A DNA stretch of 64,000 bases from Euglena gracilis (lineage: Eukaryota; Euglenida; Euglenophyceae; Euglenales): assembly GCA_039621445.1 (NCBI GenBank), contig CP154956.1, positions 45,117,291 to 45,181,290 of the forward strand. The letters are read 5' to 3'. Made by a program: the position numbers and the translations under genes. The notes beneath the pieces are model-generated. The model saw nothing but the letters and a program-made list of their open reading frames with translations. It searched no databases and had not been told where the DNA came from. Positions 54,201 through 64,000 of this stretch are shown in pieces (positions within the stretch are counted from its first letter, which is position 1; each line of letters begins with the position of its first letter).

Positions 54201-57200
54201 AATCAAAATTTTGAGAAATGTTGAAATTTTGGAAGGTGTGAAAAAAATGGGGTTTGGGGGGTTTTTGGGGGGACCTCTCATATGGGTCCCAAAAATATGT
54301 CCAAAAAACCACAAATTTTGGCAAATGTTGGTATACCCCCCCCCCTCAAAGTGGGGAAGTCAGGAAAACGGGGATTTGGGCCGAAAAGAATTTTTGAAAT
54401 TTTTTTGAAAAATGAACCCCAAATACATGATTTTTTGATGGAAAACCACATTCTTTCACAAAAAAATCTCAAAAAATTTCAGGGTAAAATTTGGTAATTT
54501 TTAGGAGGGGGTGGAAAATAACGATGGTCAAAAAAAAGTGGACCAAATTTTGGCACAGTCAAAATTTTACTGACATTTTTTCTCTTGGAAATTTTTTGGA
54601 TTTTCACTGGCATTTTTTTGCTTCAAAAAACTCTCAAAATTAAATTTTTGAGAAAAGGTTGAATTTTTGGAAGGTGTGAAAAAATGGGGTTTTGAGGGGT
54701 TTTTGCGGGGACCTCCCATATGGGTCCCAAAATGGGGCAAAAAAACACCCGACGCCGAAGGTGCCGGAAAATTTTTTTGGGTCCAGTTTTTCGGGTTTCT
54801 GTGTATTGGGGGGGGGGGGGCGGTCCTTAACTAAAAAAAAAATCCCGTCCCTTACGGACCGCCCTGCAACGGCATGGAAACAAAATACTTTCCTCTCTAA
54901 GAAGATGTATTATGCTCAAAGTTTTTCGAAAATGCTGTATTTCCTTCGGCCAAATGTGCTGTCCTAGAGATAAACTGCGGGTGTTGGGGGGATTTATCGC
55001 CACTCCCAATGGAAGTCACTTTATGCAAGCTGTTTTCACTGAAAAAAAAAGAACTGTCCCATAACTACCATGCTTCTTTTTATAACAAGGATCCCCACTC
55101 CCCTGGGGAAGGGGGTACCCCCCACCCACCCAGCCTGGCGCGGGATCCCCCTGAGGGGGAGACCTCAAAAAATCGGGCCGTCCGAGGGCATTTCCCAAAA
55201 GCATTTTCCCTTTTTCTTCACCAGGGGTGTCTAAGTGGTTTTTTTTTGGTTCGTCAGTCTGGGGGGATTCGCACTTCCAAGCCTGGGCATCACCCAGTCC
55301 GGGTGCCCCGCCGTTTGGAACGCAACGCGGGTCTCTGCGATGAGGCTGCCCAGCCGGCTCCACTCCGCCTGGGACACCCAGCGGGGGTTGGCGAATGCCG
55401 GCGGCGGATGTCCAATCCAGCATCCCAACGGTGTGCCCTCACGGACCAAACACCCGCCAGGTCAGCAATGGCCTGGTGTGGGCGTTGGTGTTTGGAGGCA
55501 AACCTGGTTCTGGGGGTACTCCCAGTTGTAGTCCACGCCGTGGAAGCCGTACTTCTCGATGAACGCCACCAGGCGCTTCAGGAATCGCCGCCGCGTCTTG
55601 GGCCGCGCGGTCATCGCCGGGAAGCCCTGGGTGCGGCCGTACCCGCCGAAGCAGATCTGGACCTTCGTGCCGTGGCGCGCCGCGGCAGCGGTCAGCTGCG
55701 CGAGGGCCGTGGGCGGGGGCAGCAGCAGGGGGCTGCCAGTTGGGGGGGGGGAGGGCAGAACGGGAAGGCCTGGTGGGGGGGTCAACCCGGGAGGTGGGTG
55801 GGGGGGGGGAGTCGACCCCCCCACCCACCACAGCATTTTCACCGATTTCAGGAGAACGGGGATTTGGGCCGAAAAGAATTTTGAATTTTTTTTGAAAAAT
55901 GCACCCAAAACATATATTTTTTGATGGAAAACCACATTTTTTCACAAAAAAAATCTCAAAATTTCAGGGTAAAAAATTGGTAGTTTTTAGGAGGGGAATA
56001 AAAAAAAAATGCAGGTCAAAAAAAAGTAAACCAAATTTTGGCACAGTCAAATTTTACTGCCATTTTTTCTTTGAAATTTTTTGGACTTTCAATGGCATTT
56101 TTTTGCTTCAAAAACCTCTCAAATTCAAAAATTTGAGAAAATGTTGAAATTTTTGAAGGTGTGAAAAAATGGGGTTTTCAGGGGTTTTTGGGCGGACCTC
56201 CCATATGGGTCCCAAAATGGGGCAAAAAAACACCCGGCGCTGAAGGCGCCGGAAAATTTTTTTCGGGTCCAAAAATTGGTGCTCCCGGAGATACGGGAAG
56301 AGGTGGTGCGGGGGGGGTCGACCCCCCCACCCACCATGCAGGGGGGGGGTGGTCGACCCCCCCCCACCCACCACCCTGGCTGTTTGGCCGATTCCCGTTC
56401 TGCCCTGGGGGAGGGGGCGCCATCACACCCCGGCCGGCGGAGCAATTGGTCATTTCGGTTTCGGTTCCCATTCCGTGTGCTGAGGCGGGCGACCAGCAGC
56501 GCGGTGCTGGACAAGTGGGGGGCAGGGCCTCGGCGGCCCCCTGACCACCCGATCCAGCGCCTGCAGTCCGCCCTCCGGCGCAATCTCTGCAAGGGAGGGG
56601 GGGGGCTCTTCCCCACTGCCCCAGCCCTCCGGGGCCAACCGAGGCAGCGGCTCATTGGCGGGGGGGGGGGGGGCTTCTGACGCCCCCCCCCCCCCCTGCG
56701 ACTGGCGGGGATGGCCACTGCGTTCAGTGGCGCCGGCCGGGAAATTGCGGGCCACGAACCGCCCTTTCCGGCGGGGGTGAGAAAGAGACAAGTACCTGGA
56801 GTGCCGGGAGTGCCACTGCTGGGAGTGCAGTTCCCCCCGTCGGGAGGGCCCACAAAGAGGTGCACCGATCTTGGACCCCCCCAGGGGTGTTGCACTATCC
56901 GGACGAATTGCAGTCTATGTCCCTTGCATTGTCCTTGGACATTCCACCCAGAGATGCGAGCGATTGACGCCTCAGTCGGGTATGGGTCAGCCCTGGTCCA
57001 CCCCTTGGGGATGCATCCTGGGCCCTGACAGAAAAAACAGGCTCAAAAAAATGCGAAGTGCACCTTGTCAAACAACTTCTGTGCCGTTTTGCCGTTTGAA
57101 AATCACAATGATTCCTGTGTCTCACTTGTTGATTGGTTCTTAACGCCTTCCTTTTACAGCTTAGAACCAGGTACAAAATCCATGCTTGGGTTTTTCCACC

Positions 57201-58755
57201 CCAAAGAAAACGTCGTTGAACAGAAGCAAAAAAAGGCATAATTTGTCAAGATAAGAAAAATGCGTGTGGTAGACATACCCCAGACATACCCCCACCCCAC
57301 TGCCACCCCAGCACACCGATCGAGAAGACAATCAAGTGGGTCAGGTGGGCGCACTGCTCGTCAAAGTCCACCGCAGGCAAGGAGCCCGACGGACCGATGC
57401 CCACACAACCCCATCACTGAGCCGTACACCCCTGCTGGAAAGGGGAGGGGGGTTGGCGGAGGAGCAGGAGTGACGCAAAGCCAGGTGCCCCCCCTGTGGT
57501 CAATGGGTGAAGGGACAATCCCCCCTCATGTTTGTATTAAAAAAAAGCTTAAAAAAAATTGGTTTGGGTTTTTTGAAACGTGAAACAATCAGAACAAAAA
57601 AAATTGTTCATAATGCAAAAGCTTGTTCATCATAAAAAGAAAATTTAAAAATCATTGCAAAATCATCGGAAAACATATTTTTCGTTTTTTAATGACTTTT
57701 GGGGGGTAATAAAAAGACTTTGGAGGAAACATTTTTGTATGCCATTCCAAGGACACTGTGAACAAAAAAAATGCAATTTATCATGCAGGTCAGCTCCAGC
57801 AGTTTCACAACTCGTCGACACGTTTCGGATCGTCAAAAACACCAAATTAGCACCATTTCTTCAGGGATCAACACAAGAAAATTGTGAAAATCAACAAATG
57901 GAGGGACGACGTGCCACAAGCAGATCAAAAAACCTGGACCCCACCCCTTTAAACCAAAATTCTCAATAAATATGTGTTGGTGTGGGTAAATGCGCACACT
58001 GACACAAAAATGCTTAAATGCGACTTACACCGCCCAAATCATCCCTAACGTTTTTTGTTCATTGTGGTTTTTCGAGAAATGTGTTGAAACCTAAAAATTG
58101 TGTGAAAATTTATGGCAAAACTTTGATAAAAAGTAAGTCCCACTGGAAAGACAACGACCATGAATGCCATAAATTTTATTAATGGATCTTGCAAAGCTTC
58201 AAAAGAAAGAAAAACCATGACCTTCCAAAAAAAATATCAGCCTTGTACAAATACAAAACAAAACATTGATAAACAGAAACGTATATGGAAAAAAGTTCAC
58301 AGATATGTTTTGCAAGGATTGGGGGAAAAAATGCAACATATGACTTAAGATGAAATATTTGAGGAAAGCGCAATTTCTTGTCATCTCTGGTGCACAACAC
58401 CGGAAGAAAAATATTCGGAATTAAATTTTCAGCATCACAAGGGATGGGATTGGGTCATAACCTGGGGGTCATGTAGACACCAGGAATGAATTGGAATTGG
58501 TGAGAGGGGACAACCCTGCACCATCCTTATCCTGAACTCTGCAGAGGAGCCCTCTGGACGTTGTGGCGCACACACCAACCTGGAGGGCCCCTTGGGCTTG
58601 TCCCACTTCGGGTACCCAGCGGTATACTCCGGCAGGTAGCCCACCACTGCGAAGCTGGAGCGGAGGGCCCCGGCGATGGGGAACAGTCCGAGGAGGAGGA
58701 GGGGGAGGAGGAGAGGTGCCCAGCCTCGAGACTGGGCCATCGCTGGGGGTCGCAT
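51254..58755 (-). CDS. GH18 chitinase-like secreted glycosidase, nine exons
   Basis: Exons: 58740-58576, 57353-57317, 56586-56546, 55695-55504, 55368-55275, 53741-53657, 53104-52971, 52675-52563 and 51445-51254 (TAG at 51254-51256); about 350 residues. An N-terminal signal peptide (APLLLPLLLLGLFPIAGA) leads into the GH18 barrel: VVGYLPEY (strand 1), HLTHLIVFSIE (2), KVQICFGGYGRTQGF (3), FHGVDYNWEYPQ (4, catalytic), LSMAYYPDGRQE (5/6), MAYDARGRHST and KVTLGLPFYSRHV (6/7), GVMIWESGLD (8). GH18 enzymes cleave beta-1,4 GlcNAc polymers, so secretion and chitin-type substrates are expected from the family. Most junction phases agree. Two introns use GC donors. The last junction (52563 to 51445) has no in-phase GT donor beside the exon. 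Start is ATG 58740, or 58755 in frame. Introns carry a hAT copy. Confidence 0.85.
51770..52540. repeat. Fragments of CCCCTG-ended MITEs in a GH18 intron
   Basis: Right ends CTTAAAAAAACCCCTG (to about 51796) and CTGAAAAAACCCCTG (to about 52536), G/C runs and GCTAAAAATAGCAC sequence belong to the family seen at 48116-48385. Left ends are missing or scrambled. Confidence 0.5.
53236..53412. repeat. Palindromic G/C-rich repeat with GTGTTATTTGGGG boxes
   Basis: Same family as 6845-7075. CCCCAAATAACACC on the left and three GTGTTATTTGGG boxes on the right flank a GGCGCCCGAACTGG-type core. It sits in a GH18 intron. Confidence 0.6.
53935..54866. mobile_element. hAT-type non-autonomous transposon, 932 bp, with exact 8-bp target duplication
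   Basis: The left end CAGGGCGTTCCTTAAG and right end GGACCGCCCTG match those of 31786-33190. Flanks 53927-53934 and 54867-54874 are both CAACGGCA. Interior blocks (GATGGAAAACCACAT, GACCAAATTTTGG, AGGTGTGAAAAAATGGGGTTT) are collinear with the 1405-bp copy but shorter. It lies in the GH18 intron between exons 55275 and 53741. No transposase. Confidence 0.9.
55504..55695 (-). CDS. Catalytic exon of the GH18 gene
   Basis: 192 bases, 64 codons, phase 0 at both ends (acceptor CTCGCGCAG, donor AACCAG|GTTTGC). It contains GTKVQICFGGYGRTQGF and the active-site strand GFHGVDYNWEYPQN. The usual DGxDxDxE signature reads HGVDYNWE: the acid Glu is kept, but the first Asp is His and the Asp two residues before Glu is Asn. 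Confidence 0.88.
55840..56280. repeat. Partial copy of the 1.4-kb hAT element interior
   Basis: Collinear with 54360-54780 (GATGGAAAACCACATTTT, CCAAATTTTGGCAC, CCCATATGGGTCCCAAAATG, GGCGCTGAAGGCGCC) but lacking the CAGGGCGGTCC ends. It is bordered instead by G/C-rich GGGGTCGACCCCCCC boxes on both sides. Confidence 0.65.
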
Positions 58756-58804
58756 GGCCGCACCACGACAGTTCCGTCACATGTGCCCGGGGCGGGCGCT
58801 CTGT

Positions 58805-58835
58805 GTGTGGGGGGGGGGGGGGGGGGGGGGGAGTG
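58805..58835. promoter_or_regulatory. 23-base G run (C run on the gene strand) upstream of the GH18 start
   Basis: An uninterrupted run of about 23 G lies 55-90 bases upstream of the GH18 start codons. It could form a G-quadruplex or i-motif. A regulatory role is inference from position only; such runs are common throughout the window. Confidence 0.3.
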
Positions 58836-58849
58836 GGCGTGTGTGTACG

Positions 58850-59135
<286 letters not shown>

Positions 59136-60604
59136 CCTTTTAGACCTCTGGGGCCAGCCCACCCAGCACGGCACAGGACCCCCTGGGGGGACCCCCCAAA
59201 AATCGGGTCATCTGAGGGTATTTCCCAAAAAAAAAAATCGGCCCTTCGCACCAAAACCCATTCCCAGGCCTGGCCCAGGTCCCCAGTCACATTTCTCTCT
59301 GCCCCATTTTAATAAAGGTGGGGGAAAGAGCACACAACGTCGCAACAAAAAAGCCAAAAGAAAAACGGCTTGGGTTTGCATGAATGCGATGGGAGCTGCA
59401 GCAGACTTTAGGCACCCAGGTCGCATTCTCACAATCACTCCCACTGTATGGCTGCCATACACGCTTTAAAACTCCCCTCCCCCAACAAGTTGGACAGGGA
59501 GCCAGCCTTTTTCAAGACCCCTCGTCGGAGAGGCGTTGATGTTCATAAAACTGAGAATGAGCAACATACTGCCAGAGGGAAGAATGAGCGTTAAATGGGG
59601 AGGCGGGTATTATGAAATTTATTCATTGCGCACACAACACACGCACACCAGGCTTCTTTTTAAGTCACCTGGGAGGGAGGCAGTGGGTGGGGGTCTGAGG
59701 CCAACCCCGCCCCCTGGGGGAGGGGACCTGCCATTTTTGACCACTTTCTTCAAAACTTTTCGGCGTTTTGTGCCGAAAATTATTTCGGTCCAGCCCGAAC
59801 TTTACTTCAGTGGACCCTCCCCCGGGAGCTGCAGCCCGGCTGGGAGCTGCCGGAGAAAGGCGCCAGCTGGGTGACGACAGTTTTTTGGAGGTTTCACTCA
59901 GATTTCGGCTGAAAAAGCCAACCAGCTGGATTTTGGCTTTTGCCTGTTTTTTGGGGGGTTCCCGCCGGGTCCAGATGCCAGCCCCAGGGGTGGGGGGGTC
60001 CAGCCAGCACCTTTTTTCCTGCCAGCACCTTCTTCTGGCCCGTGAGACCCCTGGGTCCTTGAAAAAACCCCTGGTGGTGGTGGGCAACCAACCAACTGGC
60101 TTCTGTATTCCCACGGCTGTCTGCAGTTCACCCGTAGACAAATATCTATAAAGAGGGGTAGTGTGTATGTGTGCGTGCATGTGTGCATACGTGTTGCACG
60201 TGTGTCCACCCTGCTACTATAACACTCAGCACCTCAAGCCCTTAGCTTTAATCAACGTGTTAATTATTTTCTGATGCTTGCCCTATTCATGCTTGCCCTT
60301 TCTTTGCTTTTGTTAGGACCTGTGCTTGTTCGCTTTACAAAATGCACAGTCCAATCGCACAGTTCGTTTATTAAGCCTTTTAAAGAAAAATAAACTGAAG
60401 GGAAACCCATGCCAGCACGCATCCCACCGCCATCGCCTTCCCCAAAGCCCCCCACGGAAAAGGCAGCGTTGGCGCAGAACGAGTTCTGGATCAGTCAACC
60501 TGCAGGTCAGTGGTCAAGTCAGTCGTCCCATACACCGGCCCCCGAGGAGGGGCCGCACGCGAGGCAAGAGTCGCCAAACGTCTGCGAGCTGTACCGCCAC
60601 CCCA
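59136..60604. other. Intergenic spacer with a MITE-like block
   Basis: Between about 59648 and 60073 lies a G/C-rich repeat beginning CAGGCTTCTTTTTAAGTC and ending GAAAAAACCCCTG, with GTGGACC and GGTCCAGCC boxes as in 3545-4000. Target flanks do not match. No exon was found elsewhere in the spacer. Confidence 0.45.
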
Positions 60605-62010
60605 CTACGCCTTGGGGGGCAGGCACGCCAGGAAGCGGGAGGGGGCGGCCGCCGCAGCGGCCGGCGAGGTCCCCACCTTGGGCGGGAGGCTGGACAGGAA
60701 GCGCCCGGGCCCGCCGGCCACCGGGGCCGGGGGGGCCGCCCGCAGCGGCGTCTCCTCTGGGGCGGCCTTGGGGGCGGAGTGGTCGCGGACAGCCGCGCTG
60801 TGGGGGGGGGGGGGACAACAGCTGGTGAGGCCGTCGAGGGGAGGCCTTCCTGACTCAAGTGCCTTCGATGCAGTTCTCCCACAAGCCCTTGCACCGCCGC
60901 TCTGTTCAGTTGTCTGGGAGAGCTGCATACCTCCCAGGGACAGGTGTGCGCTTTTGACACGTGTGTCGTTTGTGCAGCTGAGACAGCTGCAACTTCGGTT
61001 TGCTTTCTATTTCTGAGTGATGCCAGTTTTTGGCGTTTTTGGAGAAATTGGTCTTTGCCGGTGCTTAAGGATATGCACATTTATTACCGGTAGGACACAT
61101 TTTATGCCGTAGGACACAACGACAGAGGACGTTGAGGTAACCCCCAGATAAATTTGCAGTGCTCTAAAGTTTTGTTTTCCCAACTAACTGTGAAGGAGGG
61201 GAAAGCCAAAAAAGATCCGTCCAAAACTATAAAGCACCCCAGGGAGTATGGATTTAATGCCCGAATATGCTCCCCCCCTATTGATAAAAGCCCGATCATA
61301 ATACTATTCAGGAAAAAGCAGAAAATTTTGGGCGGATATGACAATTTTCCACCAGAAATCCTCCATTTCTGATTGATATTTGACTAAAATTGAAGGCCAC
61401 CAAAGTTTACATTGGCCACCCAGAAAAGTTTGATCCCCACAAATATAAAATCCCCCTGAGGTCTTGAAATTCCACCCAAACATGAAGCTGGGGATTGTAT
61501 TTGGGGGGGGGGGGGTTAACTCTAACCCCCCTTCACAAGGGAGGGAAAAATGTGAAAAATGATGCACCTATTGTGAGCAGTCAGGAGGTGTTCAGCACAG
61601 AAAATTATTTTGAATGCCATAATTATCTGTTATCCAATGAATAGAGTCATCATGCTATGTTACACTTATAAATAAATAGAAACAGCAACAAATTGCTTTC
61701 AGGAAAAAGGGTCAATTGGTCCATCTATGGTTTTGGGTACTGCCCAAAAACCTTTGCAGGGGCAAAGCCATTGGGGGGTGCGCAGGCGGATGGACACAGG
61801 AAACCTGGAGGCGTCCACGCTGGCCGACAACCGGGCAGACTTGTTGGGCGGGGGCGGGCCAGGCGTTGGCCTGGCACCAAAGCAGCATTGCTAAACCACC
61901 CAAAGGCAAAGAGGGGAGGGGCATGGAACGAGGCAGCCATGGGGCAGCGCCTGGGTGGGGACTTCTTGCGCTTCCGCACGTACTTGGAGGTGGGCTTGTC
62001 CCCCTCTCCC
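60605..62010 (-). CDS. 3' end of an unidentified gene: basic stretch and repeated LPPK motif
   Basis: The terminal exon 60796-60605 (stop TAG at 60605-60607) has acceptor CCCCCCACAG. It encodes AAVRDHSAPKAAPEETPLRA, then RFLSSLPPKVG and, about 20 residues later, RFLACLPPKA at the very C-terminus. An upstream exon, 62010-61951, encodes DKPTSKYVRKRKKSPP. Its GC donor (CCCAG|GCGCTG) leaves exactly the phase the terminal exon needs (AG plus C = Ser). The basic KYVRKRKK stretch is nuclear-localisation-like. Low-complexity Ala/Pro sequence surrounds the motifs. The rest of the gene lies beyond or was not recognised. No family is assigned. Confidence 0.5.
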
Positions 62011-64000
62011 CTGCAGGCCCAAATGCACCATGGCTAAATGAACCCAGGCCCGGACCCACACACCCACACACATGCACACGCGCACGATCACACGCTGGGG
62101 GGGATATGCAACAAGGCCCCTCAAAACAATCAAAAAAGTGCAAAAAAAATGCAAAATAAATTGTAAAATGCAAGCTGTGTGTATGTAAACTTCTTTAGCA
62201 GCTCCTTGGGATGGACATTTTTCCACTGGAGAGAACTTAGAGAATTTTGGCCTCCTTCAGGGAAAACTTTTTACTTTGCAAATTTTTGTAATGTAACATG
62301 GTGCCTGTTTTGGACAATTATTCCTACCTGCCCACCCCTTGCCCACTGACCCGGTTCCAACAACCCCCGGGGCGGTCATACTAACCGCACCCCCTGACCT
62401 GCAACCCCCAACAAGTGGGTGGTCAGTAAATAGGGTGGTCATTGGGCAAAGGGGGGCGGGCTCTTTTCTTTAACAGGACACATAAAAGCATAAACAAAAC
62501 AGCGTCTTGCACACATTTCAAAAAAAAATTCCCAAAAAGCTCCCAAAAACACCACACCAAATAAGCGTGGTAAACAAATGTGCAAAGTAACATGGTTGGT
62601 TTCCCAGTTGCATGCACTTGTAAACCCCCCCCCAAACCCCAAGTAATATCCCCCTCCCCGAATGATATTCCCCCCCCCACCCAGGACCCGACTTCGGCCG
62701 CCGAAATAATCTCCCCCCCCCCCATTCTTCACGGACCGACAAAGAAAAAAAAAGAGTTTTCCTGGGAACTGGAACCATATCTTTGTGCAAATTTTACATG
62801 AATTCTACCATTTTCGGATTGAAAATGGAAAGGAAATACCAAATTGCACCTTTTTGAGACAAAAATTCCACCCACCTTTAGGCCTTGATGGTGTTCAATA
62901 TAGATACAATGCACTTTGCGGTCAAAATTTTAAACCCGAAAAATTACGAAAAATTATCCAAATACTATCCCCCCCCAAATAATGGACTGTGACCGACCCA
63001 ATGATGTACAGTATTCCCAGGGATATTTGGGGGGGGGGTTATTTCATTGTGCAACTACTGTTCATGTGAAATTGTTCTAAGAATGTGTATATACAACTTC
63101 CAGCTGTCTGGTAGTAGAGCATTTTGACTGTGCAATTGCCCCCCCCCAAAATTCGAAAATGCAAACTATAGAAAAAAATGTAAACTATGCAAAAAATGTG
63201 ACTTTTCACAAAACTTTCATTATGCAAAACATGAAAAGTATGCAAAACAATGAAAATCTTCAAGATTTTGCAAAAAAAATGCAAACTATGCAACTTGCAT
63301 GTTTCTCCCCCCTTGCACACGCACACGCACACACGCACAAACATACACGCACACATACACACACAAATAAACCAACCTTCAAGTCAGATGGTTTAACACA
63401 AAAAGGTAGAAAATTGTAATAATGTATTATATTTGTACTTTATGGTTTTTTTGTTTATACTTTGTGGTATTCACCCCGCTGGTTCTACATTCGGGCGGAA
63501 TTTCAAAGACCCGGGGGCCCTATATTTGGGGGAGTCTGTATACAATCAGGGTAACTCATAGCAGTTCACCGCAAATGACATTTTAGGTGAAATTTTTTCT
63601 GACTCAATTTGAAATCTGTAAAACGTTTTTTAAAGAAATTAGTTATGGAAAACCACTATCACTGAAAAAAAACGTACTTTATAAAAAAACGTACTTTATG
63701 AAGCAATTTTAGACTCTTTCAGAAGGGGGGGGGGGTCATGCTCAGTCGCCAAATCAAGGACCCGGGCAGTTCTATATAGGGGGATCTGGTGGTCATTTTT
63801 TGTGTACTGGACTGAATGGGGCCCAAAGGAGAAATATAAAATGTATATAAAAATAGGAAAAAGTTTGGGAAATGCCTTTCGTGATTTCTTTTGCGATGTT
63901 TATGGCTCTGCAACTTCCATCGTGCTGCACCTTTGAGAGGAAAACAAAAAAAAAATTAAAATGGTGATTTTTTTGGGGAAGGTTGTATTTGGTCAATTTT
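62011..64000. other. No gene seen; repeats and AT-rich DNA
   Basis: Contains a diverged copy of the palindromic G/C repeat (about 62618-62720, GTAAACCCCCCCC and ATGATATTCCCCC boxes) and GCAAACTATG-type simple repeats (63155-63300), then mostly AT-rich sequence. The exons upstream of 62010 for the gene ending at 60605 should lie here or beyond the window, but none could be identified. Confidence 0.4.

Overview
The window is eukaryotic nuclear DNA. Coding sequence is broken into short GC-rich exons (about 40 to 245 bases) with acceptor/donor signals and matching reading phases, separated by long introns packed with microsatellites, G/C homopolymer runs and transposon-like repeats. All recognisable genes lie on the minus strand. 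The pattern (long introns, GC-rich third codon positions, several apparent GC-AG introns) suggests an intron-rich protist or microalga, but no lineage can be fixed from the sequence. No tRNA, rRNA, CRISPR or prokaryotic operon structure was seen.

In transcription order (high to low coordinate): (1) 62010-60605, the 3' end of an unidentified gene with a basic stretch and a twice-repeated C-terminal motif. (2) 58755-51254, a GH18 chitinase-like secreted protein rebuilt from nine exons, about 350 residues. (3) 49467 down to at least 17714, and perhaps to 2487, a very long gene for a helical repeat protein. Its first exons encode a basic/proline-rich N-terminus, an IQ motif and diverged helical segments. 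Then come nine near-identical three-exon cassettes (exons of 120, 70 and 131 bases = 107 codons each) between 44319 and 18267. Further small exons run to a stop codon at 2487. (4) 1460-851, a small one-helix protein resembling the complex I B12 (NDUFB3) subunit.

The non-coding sequence is equally distinctive. Several elements have CAGGG...CCCTG-type terminal inverted repeats flanked by 8-bp target duplications, the signature of non-autonomous hAT transposons: 31786-33190, 53935-54866, 12882-13371, 24515-25220, 42656-43082, 37101-37367, 30121-30373 and 8055-8347. Many sit inside introns and account for much of the uneven spacing of the cassettes. Minisatellites of 10-base units and long dinucleotide arrays are common.

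The main discovery candidate is the nine-fold, frame-perfect amplification of a three-exon cassette. Splicing was inferred by eye from splice consensus, phase and protein similarity; no transcript evidence was available.
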